From the NCBI GenBank assembly GCA_015179025.1, contig WHUX01000038.1, forward strand, positions 62,001 to 126,000: 64,000 bases of DNA, read 5' to 3'. This DNA comes from Terfezia claveryi (lineage: Eukaryota > Ascomycota > Pezizomycetes > Pezizales > Pezizaceae). Positions 11,842 through 26,347 of the stretch are shown here, one piece after another. Both the position numbers and the translations under genes were made by a program. Within the stretch, counting starts at the first letter, position 1. Each line of letters opens with the position of its first letter. The notes under the pieces are model-generated. The model made no database searches and was not told the DNA's origin. It worked only from the letters and a program-made list of their open reading frames with translations.

Positions 11842-14800
11842 CTTGCTTTCGGTATGATTGTGGGCGAAGTGGAGAATGAAGCTCTAGCTTCGGTATCCAG
11901 TATCGGTACTCGGCTTTGATTATTGAACCCTCCCCAGATAGAGTTGATAGAAGAGGATCTTGTTGCTGTTCAAAAAAATCCAGTGACCGGCTTGAAGGAG
12001 AAGTGCTGTTGGCTGTCCGGGGCGCTGGTCTGCTCGGTCACTTCGTCCAGACACACACGCACACACGAACTCTCGCACAACGCTCTCACTCACTCGCTCA
12101 ACCACTCACTCGCTCACTGATAGGTGCATATGAACACGAAGCGCCTTTACCTAGCAGGTCGTTTATGGTTTGTCGTGAAAATGATATCAACGACATCCAG
12201 GGGGGAGATACCACAGCTTTATGTGGCCAGGCCGTCGTACGGGAGACCCGAGAGTGGGGATGATAGGTCGTAGAAGAGAACAGCGAGGCGACTAGTCCGT
12301 CAAATTGCATGGGATGCGACTTGGTTTACAACCTTCTACTTAGTCCATTGCTGACACCGCTGTGCTCAAGAGCGGCGAGGTTGCAAGGTTCTTTAAAGTG
12401 CACATGCAAAACATGGGGGCCAGTAACTCCCCCTGGTATCATATAATCACCGGAACGTTTCTTCGCCGGTACCACAGTGAGAAGTGGTTTTTCAGTGAAT
12501 TGGAGAGTTCGTACTAACCAATGGAAAGCAAATCTGAACTTTCTGGATTGCCTTTGAGAGTCTCGGTCGAGTACCTAGCTGTTTCATTCGAACGTACGCT
12601 ATAATGCAAGCTTGGTGGTCATGAAGTTGGGGAAGTCGTGAGGGTACCCAGAGCGGGCTGCCACCTCCTTCTTTACAGGCGGAGTTATACTTAGTCGATG
12701 GGCAGGGTTCGAGTACAAGGACCGCCTAAGCGAAAGAACGATAGAACTTCCCCAGCTGGCAGGGTTTCTGGCTTGGAGAAGCCCTCGCATGCATACACCG
12801 TCTCGATCTCGAACAAAAAAAAGGAATTACACTCTGCACAGCATGGAAAGCAGTACGACAGAAACCACAAAGCTATGTACAAACTACAGAACCCACCGTT
12901 AGGATCACTTACATCTGGATGCAAGCACGCATGCTGAGGGATTATATCCCGGACCCTGGAGCGATACGACGCTCATCATCACATTATGATAATGGTATTA
13001 GTTTAAGTCAAGCATAAAATCTGTGGCTCCAACCATTACCTAGTTATACGAGCAAGCATTCTGTACTTATCAATACACTGCACCACTTGATCTCATATAC
13101 CTAATACGGGAGGTTACCCAGCTGGCAGAAGTAGCCGCCTACTTATCTTCCCAGGGTCATACTAACGCTCGTCATTGAGAGAGTACGACGTTAGAATTAC
13201 TTGTGATACATGCACAGCCCACGAGATTGAAATTGGCTTGCTTATAGAGGTGCATAGCAAAGTGATTTCCACCGCTCTAGATTTCGTCAATCTATAGTTA
13301 GGTGTCGAACAGGCACAAAGGTCAGACACGTTCACCTACATTAGACTTATGTGTGCTCATTCGAAGGAGTATGTATGCCGTGAGGGAATAAGACTAGGAC
13401 AGTACAAGTACACCTGCATGTAGTGGCATTCGTGCAAAAAATAAGCGCGGGCGCTTGTAAATGGTTATCACGCCAGCCGCGCAGTCTAAGTACTGCTTCG
13501 TACCAGTCAAAGTCGTGCATAACGGGGGTCATGCAACCAGACTAAGAATAACCTACCTGTGGAGGAGTCGAGCTTGGCAGGGAGCTAAGATATCCAGATG
13601 GCAAGGGACCGAAATCGAAACCTAGAACAGATATATTGTTCTCATGCCCAGATTCAATACTACTACCTTTATGATCCAATAGACCTCTCCTGACGCAAGC
13701 TATTAGTTAGAACCTTCTGGTTTGAACATAACATCAGCACCGACGCCAAAAGAAAATATTACAGTAGGTCAGTAACCAAAAAGCAAATAGATACAGCTGT
13801 ACTGGCGATCAGCAATATCCGAAGCTTCAGCCGCTTTCTCGCTCTCGTACCGAGGATGACTTTTATGCTCTGCTTCCTGCAGAAAAGTAATCTTTAAACT
13901 ATTACATCGCAGCTAGATTGGTAAGAGAACAGTCTCCACCTTTACCCCAAGTTTTTGCGGATTCTTGTTTACAACTATAGGCGTCCCATAGACCAGGTCC
14001 ATTTTCAAGAGATATTAATGGACAACCATATATGTACTTGCGTTTACATATTGCTTCTGCTTGCAGGTCAATAGACCACGTAACTGCATGTTAGCCTACA
14101 CAGTCTACCAAGAGCGATCTCGAAACCCTAGTTCCCAGAACCTGGTAACATCAACTGGATCCGACACTTGGGGGGAAATATCTAACCTCTCAGAGAGTCT
14201 AGCTATGCACGTGGTGCACGTGAACTGAATGGATTCATCAATCATTACCAATCATGGACCTATTATGTAACCATCTTCAAATACCTTCAATACACATAAA
14301 GCTGAAGGCCATGATCCAATACGCTTCAGCCGATTAGGAGGAGATGTCTACTATAGAGTTAGCATGCACAATCAATATCAGGGCCATTCACATGCGTAGG
14401 GTATGAGTATAGTATTCGTAGATATTGGCCTTGATTCTCAGCGTTCGGACATTGCCTAGGGGAACTTTCCCCGCGTTCTCCCATTGGAGAGTCTACTTCG
14501 GGAATAGGTCCCTCGTACCTCGCGATCGTATGAGACATACAAAGAGGTGGGGGGCAACAATGCTGAGCTTGTCAAAAGTCAATATTGCGCTATAGAGCCT
14601 TTAGCTCTAGATCTCCGTGCCCCTCCGAGTTGGACATCAGAGCCCAGGAAGAAATACCATCACGCCAGAGACACCCCTAGCCCGAGGCCCTGGATGAAGC
14701 TAGTTATCTAGGCATGCTACACTGTCACGGAAGTTGGTAAATAATTACCTAGACGGGTTCAAACCCTGATATGTCTCGGATCCAGCGATGTATAGTAGTT

Positions 14801-15532
14801 CCAGAGAAGGCAATTCCTGACTAAAGTAAACCGCTTTGGACTAGTTACTTCATTTTAAGGTACTACTGTATGTCTTTCCACTGCAGTAACGGATTTGTAT
14901 GGGAAGACTGGGATCTTCATTATTGGGCGATTTTGAGATCCAGCAGGCGGGGTTTATATTTCAACTATGAGGCCTTCCCCGGCTTTTGCGAAACAATATT
15001 GCAAGCTTACCTGAGTTTTGGTTAATTTCTTCTTGATCGTATAGTATGTTCTTGTGGGACTAAGGCCGCAGATCTTCGTCTATATGCGCGCCTGCTTGGT
15101 CAGGTGACGGAGCAATACAGGCAGATTAAATGCGCTTGGAGTTGGTACTTGTACAATATATTTGCTGGCTGGAATCTGATCTGAAGTACTCTGTAGAAGG
15201 TGGGCAATATGTCTCGAGGATCATGATATATAACAAGAACCTTCTTTCTTGCGCTGGCCTGTTGTCAGGGATATGGGTATTTATTGTTATGCACAATTAC
15301 TACAGTACATATCCTTCCCTGGTTTCGCAAAAGCTAAACCATTCAGAGTTGGTTAGTATTTACCGAAAAGGATGAACTCGTCCGCAGCGGTTTTATTGGA
15401 TATGTTACTATTTAATACAGCAGCACCCGAGTAGAGATACTGTTCAGTAGTACTCTACATGTGTACCTGCATATTTCTGTGGCTGACTTTTTAATTTGGA
15501 CTGGATATTAGATCCAGAGTATTCGTAACTTA

Positions 15533-15555
15533 GGGAGCATTCTTTTATTCGAATA
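15533..15555 (-). repeat. Fragment related to the 27.7-kb miniature element
   Basis: Read on the minus strand this contains TTCGAATAAAAGAAT, identical to 27690-27704 inside the miniature element, and then a GC-containing variant of its CCC run. It is a short isolated match, so it is called only as a possible relic. Confidence 0.35.
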
Positions 15556-18500
15556 CATACATATGTACTGTATCTATTTGGTGAGGTAATATGGCTCAAT
15601 CTCGACTAGGTCAGGTACTGTACCAAAATAGGTTGGTATTTGCAAACATCCGCGCGGTTGCGTACCATATCGAGGTACTTTACCGCGGTTACCGTACCCT
15701 GCTTGTCTCGTATTGCAATTGAGCTACCGGTACCAAAGCGAGAACATGCCCTTTGAAGCTCCAGATCGTGTTCGTATCGTATGTGATAACGCCATTACCT
15801 ACTCTAGTTAACGACCCTTAGCCCTAAGCTTGTGCTACGAGATCATTCCGTATCGATGAATTCACCCAAGCAGCGTGCAAACTAGACTACAAGACAGCCA
15901 TATTGTTATCAATTATCTAAACAGGTAGTATAGACGGTACTGAGCCTCCACATTATTTTGTACAAGCCATGAACGAAACATAATCTCGGAAGAAACATGG
16001 AACACTTCACTGATTGAGGCCTCCAAGAATCTTGCTCTAAAGTGGCCTACATATACATATGTACATTCGTGAAGGCAGACGTCGTGCTTGATTCATCCAG
16101 TCATGTCTAATGTGTCCTTTCAAGCCCGACATGGTTTTTGAGGGGCCTCGTATTGTATGATGGTCAACACTTTCGGTGTCAGTGATTAAAGAGTAGTATT
16201 TACTCTGCAACTTGACTAGCTACGTCATCGGCTTTGCCCTTCCACGCTGAATCTCGTACCTAGCTAGTGTAGGTCGTTCGCAATTGTGTGAGCCAACTAA
16301 ACCATCCCAAGGGTGTATGCTTGTCATATCCCACTCCTGTTTTTCGCCCACGTGGGGGTTAAGGTTAGGTATGATATATACAAGATTACTGCTGTGATAA
16401 CCTACCTCCGGAGTGGGGTACACTATGGCTATCTTCACCTGTCTCTTCGATTATGAACAGTTCTAAGTCGTGTACGAAAGGTTTTAAGGCGAGTTATGAC
16501 TACATACGCTAACAATCCCATACTTCCTTGCTAGCCGTATTCAACGCCTGTGAGGCAGTAATGCAGGAATTGCCCTGGGAATGTAGGTGCGGGATTCTGT
16601 AGGGACGCGCGTGCGGGGTGGTTAGGGCATCTGACTACAGCTTGACAAATTTTGTGATAGATTCCTTACGGTACTGGTCTGGGTGGTCTGGGTGGCAACT
16701 GAACTAGGAAAGTCTAGAAGAATTTACTCTGCACCCAGGATATCGGTATCACCCCGTCGTGTGATCTAGTCTAAATGTTCGACTGCATGACTAGCTATGA
16801 GACCTTGGATAGAGAATGTGATCGGGAATTCGGATAGCAATTAGAAACCGGTCCCCCGCGATAGAACCGTTGATCCCACAAACCCCATTGATATCCGAGA
16901 TATCCACTTGTCTTAAGTGCTTCAATGTCCATGGCCAATGGCGAAAGACAGAACATGTCGCACGCTGAAATTGTCTATTTACCCTGAGAATGAAGAACTC
17001 ATCCGTACTTATGTTACTTATGTATGACTTACAGTACCGAACTTGAAGGGGTGGAATTCTCAGGCTCAACGAGGTCTATCAAAGAGCTTGCGCGGATGGG
17101 AACGTCTCCGGTCAAATACAACCTAGCGAGAGTTCTTCGTCTCAGTACCTGCGGCACTTAGAGGTAGGATAGTCTGGCTGGAGGTAGATAGGTGTAACCA
17201 CTTCACCTAAAATCTGACGATTTCGCTGCTCTACGTACAGTATACATATCACAGGCGCAAATATTTAAATACAATCAGGTAAGGAATGTTCTTCATGATA
17301 TGCTCAATTTATGCATATTATCAATACCCTTGTGGTTGGGGCAAGATTTGGTGCAGTATCTTGTACGCAATCCCTCCTGATCCACTTCATGCTCAGGGTT
17401 CTCCTTGGCGTGAGCTTATTCAGGGCTCATGCAATTTATTAAAACTGGTTATCACCAATGTGCTGAGAGTCAAGAAATTGTGACTTTACGGTTTCTGTAC
17501 GCTTGAAGGGTGTACTTTCCGTTGTCGCTTTTGATATGTCAGGACTTTGGCATACTCGAGCCAATCGGGTGATTGCGACCAGCCTAGACCTTAATGCTAA
17601 GATATATAAGAGACAATCCTCCTACATTTACTAGTAGTACAATACTCAGTACATACATTGAACAAAAACTGCATGCATGCCATGTCGCGGAGATGCTTTC
17701 CAGCCACTCAGACAAGGTGTTTTCTCCCCCCCAGTCTGTAGTCTATATATACTGAACAAAACATACCCAAATATGTGTTTTTCTGTGTCAAAGAGTAGGC
17801 CTAGGAGAGGGCCATAGAAACCAGAAGTACAGCTCGGCTGAAATGTTATTAAGGACGCTCTGCGTTTAATGCTTTAGGATTGTTGGACAATCTACTTTCA
17901 TGGGGATGTTCAGCTGTATCAAGATGTTTCAGGTTGCAGTGGCTCGAGGTGATTCATATCAACCCAAATACGCAATTGCTGCCACCTGCCTTAGCTTTTT
18001 TGGGCGTCCTACATACTACATGTGGATGAGAATCTGAGACTATGAATAGTTTTCTCTAGGTGCTCCAACCATATACCATACAGATCGGAAAAAAGATCCA
18101 CCCCTTAGATATACGCAAAAGGTCTAAGACCCCTGTTTTCCTACCCAGTGCAATATCACCCTTGCACCCAAACCTCTATCATACTCTTATAATTTAGAAA
18201 CTCTACCATAATAACTATAGTCCAATACACCGGATACACACGGAACTGAAGCTTAAGCTTAAGCGCGTACATGCGGTTCAACCACTCCCTATATTTGTAA
18301 TTAATCAAAATTATTTATCTAGGTACGGGGTATCTTACTATATATACCTAGCCTTAGTTAATGCCGGTCAGTACGGTCTAAGTTGCCGATTGAAGGAATA
18401 TAATTCCAGTCCTATGTGGATGGACCACGTATATATGTGATCATGACAGCTGGCCTTGCCGTGGTTTACTGTGCGTGATTGCGGCCTGTATGGTAAACAC

Positions 18501-19791
18501 AGCGGGTATATGTGTAGCAAAAACTCCAGATATATAATATATTCCCCAGGTGATAGATAGTGCCAAACGTTCTGGACGTTTCTCCCAACTTCCATGCATT
18601 AGGGTAGTAAACTAAATAGATATACGAGAGTGCCCTGAGGCACAAATGGCAGACAATATGCAGAGGCTTTGACTCCCTAGAGAACGATGTCACTCTGGGA
18701 ATATCTATCTATTACCTATCAACAACTAATTATTTACTTAACATTACAGTAATCAATCAAATTGATTGCTATCTCCATGGCTAGCATTGGATGCGAGACA
18801 TCGCAATTGGCTTTTTTCTCCTTCTGCTAGGGCTCTTGGGTGTCTACACCTCTAAAATACTAGGGATTACATATACTTAGTGGACCTGTACATCTTACAC
18901 AATAAACTTACCTATACCAGCGGCATATCACAAAGTAAATTTTCACCAGGTTGCTCGCATTATATACCTGCTTACTGCTTATAATTGTAATTTCTACAGG
19001 GATTTCGTCGAACTAAGGTTTGGTCCGATTTGAAAGTGCCCCACACAATCATCAGGGGAGCGGTTCCTCTCTACCTTAGTCGTAAACATGGGATGTATCT
19101 CACTGCACTGATGGCAGGGAGCCCATGGGCCGGCGCTGGCCGGGGGACCGGTTAAGTACTAACATACAATCTTTAAGCCGTGTTTGCAATATATCAATAG
19201 TCGATGGGTGGTAGAAAGCAAGAGGCCAATACGGATCTGGTGTTGACGTCACCACAGGCTAAAAGCCTATATATTAAAGTAGTCAGCCCTTATTCCAGCC
19301 TTGTCGACGTCGGGCTCCGTGAGTCAGCACAGTGCATGTATAGTATTCTGGGGTTATATACCTTCTTAGGAAAGAGTGAACACTTAGGAAGCGCCAATAG
19401 CAGGTGTCGGTATGCACATGACTATCGCCCTAGTGCGCTGTAACTGCTTGATTAGGGTGGAAATTTTTAACGACTGTATGATACTTGTAGAAACCATTAG
19501 AAAATTTCCGCATCCCATAGCGTTACACTCGCTGTAACTCAGCTTCGCCTATTTGAACATTTATTTATTACCAGTAATCATACAAAACTCGTTATTCGTT
19601 AAGTGGGAATGACGAGGACTGAAGTAATTTGAAGTATAACTAATTTAAATCATTTGCGAAAAATGCTTTGCTCAGTGTATTTTTAGCAAGACACCCTCTT
19701 AGAACAAACACTTTGTACAGGGGATAAAGATAGAAGAGGGACCAGACTCCGGTAGCCTTGAGAACTGGGTATTTGTTTATGTTGAGTTCTT

Positions 19792-19880
19792 CAGTTTATT
19801 TAAACGTTGACACAAATGCAAGGCAAGTATGATTGTTGTCGTGGCGCTTGCCTTACCCTCAACTTTGTTTACATAAACTG
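19792..19880. repeat. 89-bp hairpin with CAGTTTAT/ATAAACTG ends
   Basis: The ends are inverted: the left arm CAGTTTATTTAAACGTTGA faces the right arm TCAACTTTGTTTACATAAACTG, with a few mismatches and bulges. Inside, AAGGCAAG faces CTTGCCTT. The whole unit could fold into one long hairpin. A CAGT...ACTG end pair is typical of Tc1/mariner/pogo miniature elements. A clean TA duplication is absent on the left (TT) but present on the right (TA), so it may be an old, mutated insertion. Confidence 0.5.
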
Positions 19881-22800
19881 TACCTTACTTTAATACAGGT
19901 TGTCATCTAGAAAGTGATTTGGAAACTTTCAGCAGTCCTGCTATTTTGTGTTACAGACTATCGCTTCGCTGAGTGGGGGAGAAGCGAGTAGCGAAAGCTG
20001 TCGGTCCACGTATACCACCCCTCTAAAAAAATGGAGTTAGAGTTATAGAGTGAAAATATGCTTCGTTACTGTACATATCAATTGACAAATTTTGTCGATG
20101 GTGGAAAGGTGTGAACACTTCAATTTTTGAAGTCCGAGAATATTAGTCATCATAGAGTACCGTATATGCTTCCATGACCTGAACTCATTTCTAAATTTAG
20201 GAGTAACGGTAGTGGATGGAGCACCATAGGATTGAACGAACTCGTTAATATAAGTAGGTATATAATATCATTAGCTATGTATATCCTTCTCTCACTGTGT
20301 TCTCACTATACTAGCCAAACAGAAAACAACAAAAGTCACCTCAGCACACCCTGCAGTAGACCGTGAATCCATTTTTTCGCTTCTGTGCTCGGATACGCAT
20401 GGACCCTTCACTATGAGCTGCCTTATACTACAGCATGTAGTCACTTTCACGAGTACTTCATCCATTATCTGAATTACTGCATGGCCTTGACCTAGAAAAG
20501 TCTCTTCCGCTAGGGTAGATTGCCCATCTGTTCCCCAGGAACGATAAACTCTGAATCTATCGAGGCCGAAGTATTTTTACTCCCGGCAAACAATGTAGTG
20601 TAGTGTCGACAGGGGCTTGTCCCTTTCTACTTCATTCTTCAGGACGACGTTAGCGTCAGTGAGCGACTTGTCGACTTGGTCCCTACGACAAGATAGACGT
20701 CATGGTTTTACTAAAATGCTTTTTCCAGCCATTTTCTTGCAGTCTCATCTTCGCATAGCTAAGCAAAATAGTCAACCGGGATTTTGAGTCTGTAGGTCAT
20801 ACATGACGTGGCTCGAACCATGAACGAATGGGAATTGGATCCTATAGAGAAGCTTGGTGAAGCTTGCAGCTCTAGACTCTTTTAACAGTTTCTTGGGAGG
20901 ATTGATATTTAACTTTTGATTTGTCCTCCGAAGTTTGGGTTATCGACAGGCCTGGGTGAAGAAGGATGAGATGGCCAAGGGCGACGGCGTCAGGCAAAGG
21001 AATTTGTTGACAGTCACAGGATATGCTAAGATGAAACCACGGCAACTTTGCAGCTGAATTAATGATTAATGATGATCGATAGCTTAAACGCCGTTGAAAC
21101 GGGGCGTTAATGTAGAGATACTATATATATGCAGGAAATCGTAACGGTGATCATTGGTAACCCTGGATCTCTGTGGGCTCGGATCTGTAGGCTTGAAGTC
21201 CACCACTTCTTCTGCCTCTTTCCAGCTTCGCGTAGCTGCGCCCATATTAGAGGGAGCGCTGTGTCACTTAGACTTATCTACACGCGCAATATCTATCACC
21301 TTGACGTCAATTGGGACCAGAAATGGCATGGGATGACAAGTGCGCTGCTGCAGCCGGTGAGTGCATACAGCGCAGCCTGTACCGTAGCTATCTAGGCTTT
21401 CGACCTCCCTTTTAGAGCCCTATTAGCCTCAGCCGTTGGCTACAAGACCCTCAAAGATCCATCTATAACCACGTTCCCTAAGCAGCGTGTATCAAGGCGG
21501 TTCAGGGTAACCATTTTACCAATACTCACCAAGCTAGAGAGTGTAGCTATAGCTAGGAACGATGTGCAAAGTGTGTGTAGTTTCTAAGTCTAAATTAACA
21601 TATAATATGAATATGCTGAATAAGTAGCATCCCGATGCAACAAAATGCAACCATGTGGACGCTACCACACAGAGCGCATTCAGAAATAAAAATGGGAGAA
21701 CAACAACTGGGCGTGAGATTTAAAATTCAACGGTATATACAAGCCAGGGACACTCTCACAGATAGCAGCATATTATGTCGAAGGTAGATAAACCATATTT
21801 AATTCCCAACGAGCGCTTTCACACTAGAAATCGCCAAAAGCGCCTCTCCAGCAAAATTTCCCAAAAGCCAAATAAGCAAGCAATTACCTTGTGCCCTCGG
21901 AATTATGATTATGAAGAGGGTTATCTATCCTATATCAAGATATCAGATCGTTATTCTTATATTGTCTTAGTGTTAAAACAGTTCTTGGGCAAAGACTAAC
22001 GTCCTAGCACTATACCTGATTTAAATTACGGAAACCTCTGTTGTATTCAAAAAGAACGATGGAAATGAAATTGGCTTAACTGTACATATAGTCTGCCTAC
22101 CGCATTCTCTGGCGAGCAAATCCCGTCTTTCTGCCGATTCTTATGGTTTCGAACTCAGGGAGGTGGCCTTTCTCGCCCAAAGATGATACGGTACTGTACT
22201 GTATTTGCTTGTTGCCTGATTGGCCATGCTACGTACAGAACGTTCAGTATACATGAGCCTGAGCTTATGACAACCCCTGTCACTCTCGACATATACGTAT
22301 ACATTACCGGTATAACCAGCCTCTGTAATTGAGCCCTTTGCTTCAAGGTTGCATTGCTGGGTGTTTGGGGTCAGCCCATTGGTTCATTACAATCCGTGGG
22401 CAGGCTTCATCAAGTACATAAATTGGAGGCCTCTGGAGATAATACTTCAGCTCCCATCAATTCAATAGAATTCTTGCTTCATAATGCTGCAACAATGAAT
22501 CTATGGCGACTAATTTGCGGTGGGATATATGATCAGTTCGTACCGGTTTGAGCTCATACTAAGACTATGTTTATCATGAGTTACAGTACTGCGTCCAAGA
22601 GCTTGGAAGACATCATATACCTTCAACTGCCAGGGATATTCGTAGGTAGAGCATCCCATGCCTTGCCTAAATATGTATATTGCAGTCAATAGGTATATTC
22701 TTGAAAAAAAAAGGGGTTGTTTTTTTTTTATTTTAAAATCTGTACTCGCAATCGACCCTAGGTCATGACGAGGCCTGGAACCTTTCACGGAACATTCATA

Positions 22801-24829
22801 TTGGGCCATTGACAGGCCTAGGGAATGTCAATATACGTTGCTACAGTAGGTTGGCCTATACTTAGGCCACATATACCATTGCCATTTCACGAGGCACCAG
22901 TATTAAAACAGAGATACAGATCATCTGGCTCTCGTTACAAAGATAATCGCCCGGACGAGGTGGATATGCTTGTAACTGTTCTCGAGCCCAGAACGATTTA
23001 TATCAGTTTTTTTGATGGGTAGCTTAGAATCGATGGGCATGAGAACACTTGTAACCAATATATTCTTATATCCAGCCTTTCAACCATAATACAGGAAAAG
23101 TAGGCGGCTTTCTAAAGTAAAATAATTGATAGTTTATAGTAGAAATCTGCTGTAACGTGGTGAAGGAAGTTGAATACCTGGGTCCTTCCGCCAGGTTGAT
23201 ATCTACCACTCCTTTGATATACAACCGGAAAACCCGTTTGGATACTTGCCCAATGCCCCCTACTAATTCAGCTATTAGTAGACTCTATAGAGAGAGCATA
23301 TACAGGCCTATGTTTGCATGGTGGTCAGGCCTTGATTCTACGCCACTTAATTCCCAACGAAGTCCTGAGTCACTGGAGAGACTATGGTAATTACACAGAA
23401 GATAGTTACAGGATATTGTAGGTGTTCTGTTCTATTACTGCTATTTCTTGTGAACCTTCCTAACTTACAAAGGGTTGCAGAACAGAAGATTACAAGCTTT
23501 GGTAATCAAATCATGACTACCTAGTATAATGCTACCTTTTTTATGATACTCAGGACATTCAGTAACGGAAAAAGATATGCTCAAAGTAAATATGCAATTG
23601 ATTCAAGCATTTTCTAGGCTCTAGTTTCATCAGAGCCTCTCATAGTCCTCGAAAAGGAGCAATAAGTATTTATAAAAAAAAAAAAAGTTTTTTTATTAGG
23701 GATAGTATCTCAGGGTAAATGTAGCAGAATACTGAAAGATCTGGAAGTGATTATGATTTGATAATCTACCTAGCCCTGGAGTCACTTTCCTCATGCCTAG
23801 ATTTTGAAAGTAGAGAATTCCTATAATTTATTGAATTATTACCAGGTATAAAGAACCAAGTAAGTATAGACAGATCTTCATAGAGTTAAACATGCATTCT
23901 AGCTTTCATAAAATCTTAGAATATTGCCACGATGAAGTGCTTCAAAACAATACACTATCCCTAACCCAGATATCAATATCATCAAGAGGAGAAACCATGG
24001 AAATGCACAAGTTTGTTAAGGAGAGCTATAACGATCCAAATAGCATGCGGGGTCTTGAGTTCTATTGCCTTCATATATTTACTACCAAACCTGGTATTGG
24101 TTATTATAACTACCCGAGAAGTGAGAACACACAGAAATTAACATCTCTTCTGTTACTCCTACGTATCAACAGCATGCAAATTCTACTTCTGAACCCGCAA
24201 TGTCACATCTCGAAGTCTCGAGAGATTCCTGCCTTGACATTCGCATTTCTATTTCTCACAGCTGGATGTGCACTAGCCTAGACAAGTTGTGGAAACGAAG
24301 GAACAATACCAAATTCTCGCTTAGCCCTGCCCCCGATGGATGATGACTTTGTGTAGTCCTATGTGATCCCCAATTCCCCTAGTTCTTTGGAAGACTCATT
24401 GGCTGTTGTGTGTCTCGGTCTTTCGTTCTACTATTGCCATCCCTTATGTAATAGACCAGAGAGACCACTAACCCTCGAGCCCTTCTAAACAACGCATGTA
24501 TATCCTACAACCGTACTGTGAACAGAACCCTCTTCAATGCTCCCATTCTCATCTATAAAGGTTACATCTGGTCAAGCGCTAGTGTAAGCCTTGAGGTGGG
24601 CGATTTAACCATTTCTGCATTCTGATGACCCTTTCCCAGGTGCCGCAAGGAAAATTCTGCAAGAAGCTGAAATAAGGGAGCCGATCCTTCTAGTTCAGAT
24701 TGCTTTTCGTCTGTGTCAATTTATACGCCACTGAGAAACAATCCTGGATCCTTTGCATGACGCTCTTTCGCTCCGTGGTATGCCATGCGCACTGTTTTTT
24801 CTCTCATGAATATCACAACAGCAACCACA

Positions 24830-25840
24830 TAGGTATAAAACCACCCAGTTCTTTCATAGTCTCCCAAATTTCAGAATCACTCAACTGCCCCTCCTCTCTC
24901 CTTTCCTCAATCGCAGCTTTAAATACAGCTTCTAGCTCTATTTGTGAAATGTACTTGTTGTCTGAAATTTACTGCCTTCCGCTAGATAAAGACTATGTTG
25001 GAGCACGGAGGCCAGTATCCCTTTTCTGATGGTGAAGTTTCTCTCTGAAAATTCTAGCAACGCTTCTCCTATTCCAGGCTATAAGTACTAATTCTGCTGG
25101 GAAATCGTGCGCAACCTCTAGAAAGTCTGGAGGTAGCGGATTGTGATCCACAAACCCAGCGTGGTAAGGCTCAATGCATTCCCAACGTATCTCCTTACTA
25201 TCTAACGTGAACGCAGTTGCCGATTGGGGCCTGGTTCCTTAATATGTCATGCTCAAGAAAAACATCTGTTAGAGACCCCAGTACACGTATATGCAGAGAT
25301 ACGATCCCATAAAGGCTCCTGTTCAAGCTCTGATCGGAAATCTGTCATCAAGATCAACGACTGAATTCCAGCAGCAACATTTCATTTAAACTGCCAAGGA
25401 CACGAGGAGTTGTACGAAATATCTCGGCTTTTGTACCTTGAGAAACCAAGTAGATGTTCGTATTCAACTTATGACCCCTGACGCTTATAAAACATTGCCA
25501 GGTCGAGCATTGCTGTCAAAATCTGAACATGCTCTGGCCCTTGCTTAATCTCAAGGTAGTATATTGTAGTTATTCCGCATCCTCGCTACGGCCCTGAAAG
25601 AATATTGATATTGCACGGTCCGAGAGGGCGTCCATATACCTACGTCAAGCAGCGTTTTGTTTGTGTCACACTGCCTCTGTTCCGTATTTCTGGAATTCAG
25701 TCCTAGAGACCTCAGCCTTCTTCCTCAATCAAAACTGTGCGGCCTTTGCTTTTGCGCCAAAAGCAAGTGCATGATGCCGTTTCTCATCGGCTTCTCTGAG
25801 GACTAGATTACTTAACCGCTTTTGGGAACGAGAAAACCTC
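24830..25840 (-). pseudogene. Decayed coding relic with TPR-like segment, function unknown
   Basis: Read on the minus strand, protein-like stretches alternate with stops and frame changes. From 25836 down, a frame contains RSQKRLSNLVLREADEKR and then a stop. At about 25560-25470 another frame reads QGPEHVQILTAMLDLAMFYK, preceded in a shifted frame by FQGRSEDAE; this resembles the kinesin-light-chain type TPR repeats found in fungal NACHT/NB-ARC proteins. Around 25200-25030 a frame runs ECIEPYHAGFVDHNPLPP and HDFPAELVLIAWNRR. Around 24950-24831 another runs LEAVFKAAIEERREEGQ. Stops, frame breaks and no start mark it as dead. Whether the four stretches belonged to one gene is unknown. The TPR assignment rests on one repeat-like motif. 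Confidence 0.4.
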
Positions 25841-25863
25841 TGAAATGCTAGTCTGGTTGCACG

Positions 25864-25976
25864 AATTGCCCTTCGCTTAGTTGAAACATGTGTGACCTAC
25901 AACACTGTCGTGACTTGGCCGTGAGCATGCAGAGTTGCGCACCAGCTAAACATGTTCCACTAAGCGAAGGGCAGTT
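25864..25976. repeat. Inverted repeat, arms about 27-28 nt, 58-nt loop
   Basis: The left arm 25864-25891 contains TGCCCTTCGCTTAGT and ends in AACATGT; the right arm 25950-25976 begins ACATGTT and contains ACTAAGCGAAGGGCA. Two or three mismatches only. A third partial copy of the arm (CTTAAGCGAAAGGCA) follows at 25989-26004. The arm starts a few bases after a TAGTCTGGTTG motif at 25849, so this may be the terminal part of a mobile element. Confidence 0.6.
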
Positions 25977-26347
25977 CAGAGGAGTCTCACTTAAGCGAAA
26001 GGCATTTCAGGTACTAATGTCTCAGTATAAGTACAGGTACTGGTAGGTGAACCAATGTGAGTATCACTGGTAGTATCTACACTATAATCTTCATATTGCT
26101 TCAGCTAACTACCTGTTGCGAAATGGCTAGATTACGCCCAGGTCCATTACCCAAACGTATAACATCTCGACTGGCCTCCCCAGTGACTTTTTATACTGAG
26201 CACTACTCATTACAGAGTTTCTTTAAAAATCTGTAGTGACTGTCAGTCCTGAGAGACCCGGTCGCAGCCTAAAATAAATCCGAACCCCAACTAGCCTCTA
26301 ATACATGCATACAATACATTAAAGCTATTTAGGGAAGGGTTCTTAAT

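Noticed and set aside
14750..14775. tRNA-like T-loop GGTTCAAACCC
   Set aside because: The stem does not pair and no acceptor or anticodon arm is found around it.
16672..16695. Repeated GGTCTGGGTGG
   Set aside because: Short two-copy word, only loosely like TAGTCTGGTTG; not counted with that motif.
23892..24281. 129-codon plus-strand frame in the desert
   Set aside because: No domain, no signal peptide, no neighbouring coding signals; AT-rich chance frame.
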